In this document: positions 42,819-51,062 of the stretch, piece by piece | How positions within the stretch are numbered: the stretch's first letter is position 1 | Layout of the letters: the number at the start of each line of letters is the position of its first letter | Assembly (NCBI RefSeq): GCF_000145035.1 | Contig: NC_014390.1 | Coordinates: 62,001-126,000, forward strand | Source of the DNA: Butyrivibrio proteoclasticus B316 | GTDB taxonomy: Bacteria; Bacillota; Clostridia; Lachnospirales; Lachnospiraceae | DNA length: 64,000 nucleotides | Direction of reading: 5' to 3' | The notes under the pieces: generated by a model | Databases searched by the model: none | Told to the model about the DNA's origin: nothing | The model's input: only the letters and a program-made list of their open reading frames with translations | Position numbers and translations under genes: made by a program

Positions 42819-44312
42819 GTGAAGAGGATAGCAATCCTTATTGGAAATGACAATTATGATAATCCAGATCAAAGATTAAAATGTGCGGTGAATGACGCTA
42901 CGGCATTAGAGCAAAAACTCAAAGAAGTACAGTTTGATACATCATTATTTACTGATATTGGAAGATATGACTTAGCTAGTGAAATTACAGATTTTTCCAG
43001 AAAATTAGACAGTTATGATGTCGGATTATTCTTTTTTGCCGGGCATGGCTTTCAGGTTAAGGGAGAGAACTATATAGCATGTAAAGATACTCAATTTGAG
43101 GATGATATATCTATTTCACATACAGCCTATAAACTTCAAGAAATAATTGAGGATTTTGATAATAGCTCGCTAAAAATCAAAATACTGATTGTAGATGCTT
43201 GCCGTACAATGCCTAATAGCACTAGGGGAAGCAATAGCACTTTTGCACCAATAATGGCGCCTAAAGGAACAATTATAGCATTTGCTACCTCTCCAGGGCA
43301 GGGTGCCAAGGAAGATCCAGTTAGTGGACATGGATATTATACAAAAGCATTGCTCAAACACCTTTTAACTAAGAATATTTCTATTGAAGAAATGTTTAAA
43401 AGAGTGAGAAATACAGTATATATGGAGACCCAAGGTAAGCAAATTACATGGGAACATACTTCATTATTGGGGGATTTTTCGTTTAATGATTATAGCAGTG
43501 TCGATTCGGACATGGCATATAGCAAAATTGCTTTGGCAGATGCTGATTATGAACCTGTTAATCATGCAGTATGTTATGAAATGATTAAGATGGCATTGAC
43601 GTATGATTTTAATGAGCAAAATCGAATACCATCTATGCTTGATAGAAATAAATTACAGGTAGTTAAGGAAGCACCGGATGATATTTTTGTATTGGGGAGG
43701 GTTCTGTATCAGGCCTCGCATAGGGCTTTTAATGTTCAGCATTATTTTGAACAATTACATGAAAAATTAACATCGTATCCAGCCGATATGGCTGAACATC
43801 TCTTAAATGGTATGGCTTATGAGATGTTTTTTGATGATTCTGGTAAGCTTCGACGAGTTTTTGATATGAATGCATTTTCTAAGAATGTTCTGGAAGAACT
43901 TTGGAGTGACAGGTTTAATAAATGTGGTAAATATATTTACTCTCAGTTAAAGGAGTACTCACAAAACATTATTTATTTTCCTGGGAAAAAATTAGACTTT
44001 GAAGTTTTCCTAAAGGAATATGAGGATCCTTATGCTGATTGTAAGGTATATCGAATATCAGAAATCTTTTTGGATGGAATCAACGTTATGTATAATTCAG
44101 ACGGAACTGATTACTATTCCATAGATGATGATTATAGGTTTGGATATTCGGCATTAGGCTTAAATGAAGTTGAGACTAAGGTAATTGAGCGAGTTGCAGG
44201 CTCAAGAAGAGGCGTTAATATTCAGTTTGATATTGAAGATAAAGCAAAAGAAGATAATAAGATAAAGGTTTACTGGAGTGATGGCTTTAGACTATTGAAG
44301 TATATTGATTGA
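42819..44312 (+). CDS. caspase-like (peptidase C14) protein
   Basis: A 497-residue protein with an N-terminal caspase/metacaspase-like protease domain (about 1-225). His76 lies in FFFAGHGFQ and Cys128 in ILIVDACRT, the catalytic dyad; ILIGNDNYD.....L..AVNDA starts the fold. Residues 230-497 are unknown, probably a sensor or target-binding part. Start GTG at 42819 with AGGGGTGG upstream. Prokaryotic caspases in defence cause protein cleavage or cell death. A 70-residue gene follows 33 bp downstream. No effector substrate can be named. Confidence 0.88.
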   Translation: MKRIAILIGNDNYDNPDQRLKCAVNDATALEQKLKEVQFDTSLFTDIGRYDLASEITDFSRKLDSYDVGLFFFAGHGFQVKGENYIACKDTQFEDDISISHTAYKLQEIIEDFDNSSLKIKILIVDACRTMPNSTRGSNSTFAPIMAPKGTIIAFATSPGQGAKEDPVSGHGYYTKALLKHLLTKNISIEEMFKRVRNTVYMETQGKQITWEHTSLLGDFSFNDYSSVDSDMAYSKIALADADYEPVNHAVCYEMIKMALTYDFNEQNRIPSMLDRNKLQVVKEAPDDIFVLGRVLYQASHRAFNVQHYFEQLHEKLTSYPADMAEHLLNGMAYEMFFDDSGKLRRVFDMNAFSKNVLEELWSDRFNKCGKYIYSQLKEYSQNIIYFPGKKLDFEVFLKEYEDPYADCKVYRISEIFLDGINVMYNSDGTDYYSIDDDYRFGYSALGLNEVETKVIERVAGSRRGVNIQFDIEDKAKEDNKIKVYWSDGFRLLKYID

Positions 44313-44345
44313 GATTAGAAAAAGCTATTTGAAGGAGATCTTAAT

Positions 44346-44558
44346 ATGGGATTGCTTTTTAAATCAAACCGTGATAAGGACATTGATTATGAACGCCTCA
44401 GAAATGACCTTATGGATGAGTATGGTGCTCAGATGGTGACATTTACCGGAGCGGTAGGGTATTCCGATATGTGTGATGCTCAGGAAGCATCTAATGAAGA
44501 ACTTATTAAAATGGCGCAACGAGAGGGAATAAACATCGATAGATATAGAAAAGCTTGA
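44346..44558 (+). CDS. small partner protein of the caspase gene
   Basis: A 70-residue soluble protein: GLLFKSNRDKDIDYERLRNDLMDEYGAQM, a short Gly/Ala linker, SDMCDAQEASNEELIKMAQREGINIDRYRK. AAGGAG before ATG. It follows the caspase-like gene in the same operon and could be an adaptor, substrate or inhibitor of it. No family recognised; evidence for a real gene is the binding site and position. Confidence 0.55.
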   Translation: MGLLFKSNRDKDIDYERLRNDLMDEYGAQMVTFTGAVGYSDMCDAQEASNEELIKMAQREGINIDRYRKA

Positions 44559-44581
44559 ATAAATGAATGAGGGGTCTGGAT

Positions 44582-44679
44582 GCTCTAACTGCTCTAACTG
44601 TTGCGAACAATTGCTAACAGGATAGTTTACAAGAGTTTACAAGATAGTGACACACCTGTCATATTTCAACCGTTCGCAA
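44582..44679. repeat. tandem repeats and separated inverted repeat
   Basis: GCTCTAACT is repeated twice in tandem (44582-44599) and AGTTTACAAG twice in tandem (44624-44643). TTGCGAAC (44601-44608) and GTTCGCAA (44672-44679) form an inverted pair. May be a regulatory or protein-binding site. Confidence 0.5.
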
Positions 44680-44771
44680 AACACAGATTTATCGAATAGT
44701 ATACAATTATATTGCGCTCAATGTCATATATATTATACTATCACAAACATAGAAAAGACGCAAGGCCTATG

Positions 44772-45032
44772 TCAGAACCATGCGTCAAAATTACTTCCTA
44801 TAGTATTTATTTTGATCTCAGCATTTGAATTGTAGCTGTTCAGCTGAGCATTTTTATTTGAAGTCTGAATCTCAAATAGTTTGCTCTGGACGCTGCTTAC
44901 TTGTTGCCTAAGTGCTGATGCCATGGATAAAGAGTTATTGTCGTTACCCTTAGAGAGCTCATTAGCACGACTGCTAAGAGACTGTACCTGCATCTGATAT
45001 GTGCTTATTCCCTGTATTCCAACTGTTGTCAT
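44772..45032 (-). CDS. small Ser/Gln/Asn-rich helical protein
   Basis: An 86-residue protein, MTTVGIQGISTYQMQVQSL then SALRQQVSSVQSKLFEIQTSNKNAQLNSYNSNAEIKI. Regular spacing suggests a long helix, as in small secreted or flagellar-type proteins, but there is no signal peptide. Its AAGGAG site is unusually far (about 18 nt) from the ATG, so the start is uncertain. Function unknown. Confidence 0.45.
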   Translation of the reverse strand: MTTVGIQGISTYQMQVQSLSSRANELSKGNDNNSLSMASALRQQVSSVQSKLFEIQTSNKNAQLNSYNSNAEIKINTIGSNFDAWF

Positions 45033-45197
45033 GATAATGATAATATGTACTCCTTGTTGAGATCATATTATCAGGGCAACCTAAAATATACTTAAACGGA
45101 AACCACTTCTTTAAAGAAAGATTTAATGCAATAATCACTTGGTGAGGACTCAGATATCTTTCATCAAAACGCGCATTTAATGGAAAGATATAGCGCC

Positions 45198-45404
45198 TGT
45201 GGATAATGTATTTGAAAGACTCTCATTTTTGATGGAATGTATGCCAAGACTGAAGTTCGTCAGATTTGGTACTAAATGAAGCGGGGAAATTTGGGGATTA
45301 GAAGGGGAGTTTTGGTACGTTTTGGGGATACGTTAGATTTGGTACATTTTTACTTTTTCCTTCAGTACCAAAATATTAGAGGGTGGAATATAATTCCACC
45401 CTCT
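45198..45404. repeat. origin-like region: DnaA box, TTTGGTAC repeats and perfect palindrome
   Basis: A consensus DnaA box (TGTGGATAA, reverse of TTATCCACA) at 45198-45206. TTTGGTAC occurs at 45265, 45311 and 45338, with the inverse GTACCAAA at 45365; the last three starts are 27 bp apart. A perfect palindrome with 12-bp arms AGAGGGTGGAAT / ATTCCACCCTCT lies at 45378-45404. The rest of the 45033-45637 gap has only a doubtful 33-codon frame at about 45412. It could be an iteron-type origin or an operator; no initiator gene is adjacent. Confidence 0.5.
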
Positions 45405-45637
45405 GCAACAAATGTGTAGGCTTATTAGGAGTATCACCCACACAGATGAATACGACTATGTAACAGACAAGAAATATCTCTGTGGTAACACACCACCAGA
45501 AAATATCTAAAAACAAACCGATTCTATGGGTATTATGGTTCATTGAGACAATTACATCAATTAAATAAAAATAATAAATTTCTAAAATACACAGCTTTGG
45601 TAATTAATAATAATGTATTTCATTTTTTATCAGAGGA

Positions 45638-46498
45638 TCATTCTAAGGAGCTAAAGTATTGATCCAACATATCGATGTTCTTTTTTATATCAATATTGGA
45701 CGCATAGAATACGAAGTTATCACCTTGGTATGTAGTAACGTACAGATACTCTTCACCAGCTACTTTGACAAAATCTTCTTCGCGTAAGAAAAAATCGCCT
45801 TTAATTAATTCACATTTTGAAGCAAAAACATGTCCAACAAAAGAATCATCCCTTACGATTTTGCGTGTATGTCGATCACCAGCATCAAAAGGTTTCTTTG
45901 AAGTTTCTGTAGATGTATTATTAATCCTGTCTTCATATTTGAGCCATTTATCATAATATTCAAAATTATCTATCATAGCTATGAACGGTTCGTCTAAATC
46001 ACAACTCCAGATGCCTCCTTCATACGGTGCAACATCACAAACATCAACTAATTCTGTAGTCTTCTTCAATATATATTTCCTAGGCACAGTCCTAGAAACA
46101 TTTCTATTAGCTTCTCGATTCATTTCCATCGAAAACTCTATTAATGCTTCAATAATTCCCTTTTTCTTTGGCTCTTGTTGCGTTTCCTTATATTCTTCCA
46201 AAGTATATACATATGTCTTGTAACTGGGTTTAGCCTTAGACACGCCATATTCCTTTATATTACTCATCTTAATACGAGTATTGTCAATGGTGATGAACTT
46301 AGAATCAGATATTATTTTGACATTTTCTGCTTTTTCGCCCTTGTTGTTGCTGCCTACATCAAAACGGACTCTTATTCCAGTGACAATAGAATTAGTTCCA
46401 TTCACGACATCACTAACATGGAAGAAAAAGTCCCTATCATCCGCTTTGATGAATCCAAATCCTCTGTCATCATAGTATTTTTTAATAATGCCATCCAT
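45638..46498 (-). CDS. cold-shock-domain protein with long C-terminal extension
   Basis: A 286-residue protein. Residues 1-65 are a CspA-like cold-shock domain with RNP-1-like DRGFGFIKADDRDFFFHVSDV, an RNA/ssDNA-binding fold; the remainder has SNIKEYGVSKAKPSYKTYVYTLEEY and a GEEYLYVTTYQGDNFVFYASNIDI end which resembles no known domain to me. Standard Csp proteins are about 66 residues, so the extension is unusual. Located in the minus-strand cluster downstream of the small HTH gene. GAGG precedes the ATG. Confidence 0.75.
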   Translation of the reverse strand: MDGIIKKYYDDRGFGFIKADDRDFFFHVSDVVNGTNSIVTGIRVRFDVGSNNKGEKAENVKIISDSKFITIDNTRIKMSNIKEYGVSKAKPSYKTYVYTLEEYKETQQEPKKKGIIEALIEFSMEMNREANRNVSRTVPRKYILKKTTELVDVCDVAPYEGGIWSCDLDEPFIAMIDNFEYYDKWLKYEDRINNTSTETSKKPFDAGDRHTRKIVRDDSFVGHVFASKCELIKGDFFLREEDFVKVAGEEYLYVTTYQGDNFVFYASNIDIKKNIDMLDQYFSSLE

Positions 46499-46629
46499 GT
46501 ATTTTACCTCATAAGTTTTTTATTCCTTTTTTATATGTAGAGCAGAATTATCATTCCACCCAGTTGCTTGTAATGCAAACTGACATTTTAAATTTTTAGT
46601 GTTTAGCTTATAAATTACGTCGCGAAAAA

Positions 46630-46863
46630 TTAGTCTAAACGATAACTGTTGGTTCTTTTGTCGAAATAAACGTTCCGATACTTTCCTTCTCTTACAATTT
46701 CATTTGCGTAAAAGGCTTTAATTTCATCCATATCTCTCTGTATAGTGCGTTTACTAACACCAAAGTCGTCCGCAAGAGATTGAAGATTTATATTCTTACC
46801 TGTATTAAGATACTCATTAATACATAAAAGTCGTGCAGCCTTATCAGTTGATCTTATCATCAT
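46630..46863 (-). CDS. small HTH_11/WYL-type regulator without sensor domain
   Basis: A 77-residue protein: RLLCINEYLNTGKNINLQSLADDFGVSKRTIQRDMDEIKAFY. This is the N-terminal winged HTH of DeoR/WYL-type regulators (SK(R)TIQRD recognition helix, about 30-55). A normal WYL regulator would continue with a ligand-binding part of 200 or more residues, absent here. GAGGAG precedes the ATG. Likely binds DNA and controls the adjacent cluster; the truncated form may act with a partner. Confidence 0.8.
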   Translation of the reverse strand: MMIRSTDKAARLLCINEYLNTGKNINLQSLADDFGVSKRTIQRDMDEIKAFYANEIVREGKYRNVYFDKRTNSYRLD

Positions 46864-46928
46864 GAATACTCCTCATAGATCGATCTGAACTGTTGGTTTA
46901 TCACCACAGCATGAAGTAAAGCTAACAT

Positions 46929-47174
46929 TCATAATCCTAATTTGCTTCCTATATAGTCACAAAATGTTTTCCCTTCTGAAAAAAGTAAGTAACATGCAGC
47001 ACCAATAGCCACAATTGGGAGTATATCTTCAGCGCAATCACTTACCTCGTTAAGAACTTCATTTACTAAATCAGGCACCTTAGTCTCGCCAACAGTTGTA
47101 TACGTAGTCGTTGTTATCCCTAAATCGTTTGTATATTCTATACCAGTTACGGAATTATATTGTTCTATTACCAT
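46929..47174 (-). CDS. small protein with one membrane helix
   Basis: An 81-residue protein starting MVIEQYNSVTG with AAAGGAG upstream (47174 chosen over 47195). Thr-rich N-terminus, acidic VPDLVNEVLNEVSDCAEDI helix, then a hydrophobic helix LPIVAIGAACYLLF and a short tail. It lies between the HTH gene and the DUF697-like gene, same strand. No family; probably membrane-associated. Confidence 0.5.
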   Translation of the reverse strand: MVIEQYNSVTGIEYTNDLGITTTTYTTVGETKVPDLVNEVLNEVSDCAEDILPIVAIGAACYLLFSEGKTFCDYIGSKLGL

Positions 47175-47210
47175 ACTAATCTCCTTTCTCAACATACTGA
47201 ATTTCAGATA

Positions 47211-47585
47211 TCAGTTTTCTTCAGAACAATTATTGAAGGTTAAATAGTCTGCTATATACCAGCCTATGGCTTCAACAATCGTAGATGCTGTTATAGCATT
47301 TGTAATATTACCGGCGATAGGTATCCAACCAATCAATACCTGAGAGGCAGCTCTTCCCCCCAATGTGGCTAATTGGCTAAGAACCAACGACCATGCAGCA
47401 CTTCTAGTAATTTCTTGACCAAGAACTTCGCCAATTGCTATAACCATGGCGATTTCTATACCGGAAAGGACCACATTATCAGCCATGGGGATTTGTGCTG
47501 ACATTCCAGCGGATGCTGCGGCTGTCGCTGCTGCAGTATGAATAATAGCTGCGATTTTTGTGTCTTGTTCTTTTGTTCTACTCAT
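47211..47585 (-). CDS. DUF697-like membrane protein without a GTPase domain
   Basis: A 124-residue protein (start 47585, AAAGGAG upstream). The sequence QIPMADNVVLSGIEIAMVIAIGEVLGQEITRSAAWSL...LGGRAASQVLIGWIPIAGNI resembles the C-terminal DUF697 helical region found behind small Era-like GTPases; here no GTPase is fused. Helices at about 40-60 and 75-110 are membrane-like. It sits right after the terminator that follows the kinase/STAND gene. May insert in the membrane as an effector; that is inference. Confidence 0.6.
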   Translation of the reverse strand: MSRTKEQDTKIAAIIHTAAATAAASAGMSAQIPMADNVVLSGIEIAMVIAIGEVLGQEITRSAAWSLVLSQLATLGGRAASQVLIGWIPIAGNITNAITASTIVEAIGWYIADYLTFNNCSEEN

Positions 47586-47683
47586 AGTTTTTCTCCTTTT
47601 TTGAATCAACATTTATTGTTTGTTGAAATCAATTTATCAAATGCCTTTTTTATTTTGTAAATTTTTGATTTCCTGCAGAAAAA

Positions 47684-47710
47684 AAGCACCACCCAATTTG
47701 AGTGGTGCTT
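47684..47710 (-). terminator. intrinsic terminator for the kinase/STAND operon
   Basis: AAGCACCAC / GTGGTGCTT stem, followed on the minus strand by TTTTTTT. It separates the 47724-52354 operon from the smaller genes downstream. Confidence 0.8.
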
Positions 47711-47723
47711 GTTGCATCATGCA

Positions 47724-50700
47724 CTATCTTAATATCCCTAGCTTTTTCTTACACTGTAGAGTTCTTGGATGGTCATTACCAAAATGACTGGCTGTAAATC
47801 TGTATGCTTCATCGTAAAACTTTTTAGCCGTACTTTTATTTCCTAATTCTGATTCAACATCTCCCTGTAATACTATACAATAAGCCAAGTATTCATCTTT
47901 TAATTTTATTCTATCGTCAGTTTTAGATAGGATTTCTCTTGTTGATACAAGACCTTCTCTTGCCTCAGCCAGATATCCGGATCTGTAATGAAATGTATCC
48001 GTGCACAAAAAAAGAATCGCGTGGAATATACGCACCAAGGTTTCCCACTCAACAGTATCTATAATACCTATATAATCATTTAGGATGTTGGCAAAGTCTT
48101 GCATACGTGATAAGGCTTCACTCTGATCTCCACACCTACACAGTGACAATAAATACTTGGGCTGAGTATAGAAATAATCATCTGGAATCCGATTAAATGC
48201 TTTTATCTCGTCTTGCAATGCTTTATATTCAGACAAGGCATCTTCATATTGTTCTAAAGAAAAGTAACAATAGCCCTTAAGTTTATGAATGTCAGAGTAT
48301 CTTATGTCCGCTTTCGATAACTTACAGCTTTCTATCCAATCATTCATAAACGTAATTGCATCACAAAATTTATTCAGACAGATCATACATATGATTTCGT
48401 CACGAAGAACATAAAACCGATTAACGGTATAGAAGGCAACACTAGCAGCTTCCCCAAGGCTATGGGGGTGCTCCTGGATCATATAGTCTTCTGGATAATA
48501 ACTCTTTCTAAGTTCCATAGCAGCATCTATGCATTCATTATCCCATTCTCCCAGAGTATGGCTAAACGAATATCTTTCTATTATGAATGGTATTGTTTCT
48601 GCCATAATACAAAAAATGAGCTGCTTGTCAGACAAGCTCGATAATGGAATTGCTGAAGGATTCTCTATCGCTTTCTTTTTGTAAAATTCCTGTACTGCCA
48701 CATCGTAAGGACCATGCTTGGTAATAACCTGGGTGTTCAGCCATGCGTAAGCCAACAAGTTCTCGCCATGTTCAGTTGCAAGCTTTTTATGGAACTCAAA
48801 ATCCGAATCATCAAAAGGTAAATATAACGAGTAATTGCAAAATAATAAATATGCAATTTCACGCCAAAGCTCAAATTCTGCTTGATTAATATCCTCACTT
48901 TCAAAAATATTTGAAAGTGCATACTCTAAATAATCCAAATGATCAAGTGGATTACCGTATGTCTTATTGAACCAAAATGATGCAACCAAAAACTCCGCAA
49001 TAGAATTACTCTTCAAGCCATAACTCATACAATGCTTTGCAAAAGATATTCTGATTCTAATTTTTTCTTCCTTCAAAACCTCATCTATAGTTGACTCAGA
49101 GAATAAGAAAACACTCTCTTTTAGTATATCCCCGAGATGCATCATAATATTATCATTGTCTTTTATTTCGGCGATTATTACTTGAGCTGACAAGGAATGG
49201 ATGCGTACATTTAATTCGTTGTCCTCATCTACAAGTCCTAGTTCAATCAAATCATTTAAAACTCTCTTGCTATTCTGTCCAAGAATTTTCAGAATTACAT
49301 GCTTGCTAACTCCTTCTGGTGGCATAAGAGAAAGAATTGCAAGGATTACTTTGCCTTCATATGAAAGCTGTTCAAGTCTAAGCATTTGACCAGTATACTT
49401 AAGAATCGTTTTTTCCTTATCTCCACATACTACCGTTTCATCAAGCTCAAATAGACCGTCTTTTAAGATTCGTTTTAACAGCGCATCTGGACAATAACCA
49501 TTTTGCCTAGCATACTTTGCCAGCAATTTAATAATATAAGTATTTCGTTCTGCTTTGTTTACAATTGTTTCGACTGTTTGATAATCTTTTATATTGTCAT
49601 CAAAGGCTACAAAATCTTTACAAAAGTAGACATAATATAAATTAATAAGATCATTTGTCGTTAACTCATCAATCTTAATTGCGCAAGAACACATATCTTC
49701 TGGTTGAAATCTAGCTGAGACAATGATATTTCCTGATATTTCTTGGAAATGTTCCCATGCCTCAACTTCATCTACGTTAGAATAATCGACTTGGAAATCG
49801 TCCAAAACGAACAAGCAAGTCTCTGTGCATAGTTCCTTTATTCTTTTAATCTTTCTACTGCAGAAAGCTGTTATCTCTTCGTCACCATGACGCGTAAACC
49901 CTTTTATTAAGCTTTCATTATTACTTATAGCCTCGATTATTCCATCAGAGCATGTAAGAAAAAAGACCTTGCTATAGTCGTCGTAGTAATCATAGATGTA
50001 CTTATGAAGCGTTTCACTTTTTCCAATTCCAGCGGAGCCATAAACATACGTAACATGAGACTTCAAAGCTAAAGAACGAAGATTCTGAATCTCCTCAGAT
50101 CTGCCAACTAATCCGTTTCTTTGATGTATTCCACGGCTATCTCCCTGCAATCCATTCCTGTCAGGATTAATCTCTTTAATCAATTCTCCTAAATCTGAAA
50201 TAAAGTCTTCAACAGCGCCATACCTATTTTGGGAAGAAGACCGGATCGTAGAGTGTAATATTTTAGTTATCAAACTCATTGCTGCCTTTGTTAACTGCTC
50301 CCACTGATAAGCTTCTTTAAAGTTATATACAGAGAATGACCTATGTTCTTTATGCGTTGAATTGCGATTAAAAAGTGACCAAAACAAAAGCTCTCCTAAT
50401 AAGTATATATCCGTCTGCTTTGTAATCATATTTGATAATGAACGAAGTTGTTCTGGAGCAGCCCATCTCTCGGAATAGTAAATAATATGCGAAGATTCTA
50501 CATCCTCAATTCTAATCAGACTATCAAAATCAAAGAACATAGCGAACTCTGCTGTATCGGGAATGTGGAAAATATTATCCGGTTTAATATCAAGACATAA
50601 ATATCCTGCAGCGTGGCACTTTTTTACATGCTCAGCAACCGACAGGCAAAATTGCATCCTTTCATATAAGCTCATATTTTCATTATGCAAATAAATATCG

Positions 50701-51062
50701 CCTTCGTATATTGCTACTGCAACGTACTTTGTTCCATTTTGTTCAAAGTCGTCATGAATTACGAATACTTTGTTATCTCTAGTGCGTAATGCTTTTTGAA
50801 TTCTAATTGAGTTATTAAACCTTAAAAGTCCAGCCGCATAGTCTTCCTTGTCGTCTTCTTTACATGATATCCATCCAGTATCAAGATTTCTTGTCAAATT
50901 AAGATAACTAGGATAAAACTCTTTTACAATATATAATGAGTGATCTTTTAAACTCTCACACTTATACACAAGACATGATGAGCCATCTCCTATATGATCA
51001 ACAATCCTATAACTATCCTTATCTCCCCGGAGTAGATAATCCACTGTCAAATATTGCCTCAT
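47724..51062 (-). CDS. Ser/Thr kinase - STAND NTPase - TPR fusion protein
   Basis: A 1112-residue multi-domain protein. Residues about 15-300: eukaryotic-like Ser/Thr kinase with glycine-rich loop IGDGSSCLVYK (24-34), Lys47 in YIVKEF, LDIKPDN (Asp158, Asn163) and FFDFDS (Asp178), and an APEQL segment; catalytic residues are complete. From about 320: GRSEEIQNL followed by STAND/NACHT-type Walker A GSAGIGKSE (about 338-346) and Walker B CLFVLDDFQ; an SARF strand follows. The last 300 residues are TPR-like (SLEQYEDALSEYKALQDE; GYLAEAREGLVS). Such fusions are sensors. ATGA overlap with the 51059 gene. Cytoplasmic. Confidence 0.88.
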   Translation of the reverse strand: MRQYLTVDYLLRGDKDSYRIVDHIGDGSSCLVYKCESLKDHSLYIVKEFYPSYLNLTRNLDTGWISCKEDDKEDYAAGLLRFNNSIRIQKALRTRDNKVFVIHDDFEQNGTKYVAVAIYEGDIYLHNENMSLYERMQFCLSVAEHVKKCHAAGYLCLDIKPDNIFHIPDTAEFAMFFDFDSLIRIEDVESSHIIYYSERWAAPEQLRSLSNMITKQTDIYLLGELLFWSLFNRNSTHKEHRSFSVYNFKEAYQWEQLTKAAMSLITKILHSTIRSSSQNRYGAVEDFISDLGELIKEINPDRNGLQGDSRGIHQRNGLVGRSEEIQNLRSLALKSHVTYVYGSAGIGKSETLHKYIYDYYDDYSKVFFLTCSDGIIEAISNNESLIKGFTRHGDEEITAFCSRKIKRIKELCTETCLFVLDDFQVDYSNVDEVEAWEHFQEISGNIIVSARFQPEDMCSCAIKIDELTTNDLINLYYVYFCKDFVAFDDNIKDYQTVETIVNKAERNTYIIKLLAKYARQNGYCPDALLKRILKDGLFELDETVVCGDKEKTILKYTGQMLRLEQLSYEGKVILAILSLMPPEGVSKHVILKILGQNSKRVLNDLIELGLVDEDNELNVRIHSLSAQVIIAEIKDNDNIMMHLGDILKESVFLFSESTIDEVLKEEKIRIRISFAKHCMSYGLKSNSIAEFLVASFWFNKTYGNPLDHLDYLEYALSNIFESEDINQAEFELWREIAYLLFCNYSLYLPFDDSDFEFHKKLATEHGENLLAYAWLNTQVITKHGPYDVAVQEFYKKKAIENPSAIPLSSLSDKQLIFCIMAETIPFIIERYSFSHTLGEWDNECIDAAMELRKSYYPEDYMIQEHPHSLGEAASVAFYTVNRFYVLRDEIICMICLNKFCDAITFMNDWIESCKLSKADIRYSDIHKLKGYCYFSLEQYEDALSEYKALQDEIKAFNRIPDDYFYTQPKYLLSLCRCGDQSEALSRMQDFANILNDYIGIIDTVEWETLVRIFHAILFLCTDTFHYRSGYLAEAREGLVSTREILSKTDDRIKLKDEYLAYCIVLQGDVESELGNKSTAKKFYDEAYRFTASHFGNDHPRTLQCKKKLGILR

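Noticed and set aside
44582..44679. CRISPR array
   Set aside because: Only two tandem copies of each short repeat, no spacers and no cas genes in the window.
45412..45513. 33-codon frame after the palindrome
   Set aside because: No ribosome binding site and no recognisable product.
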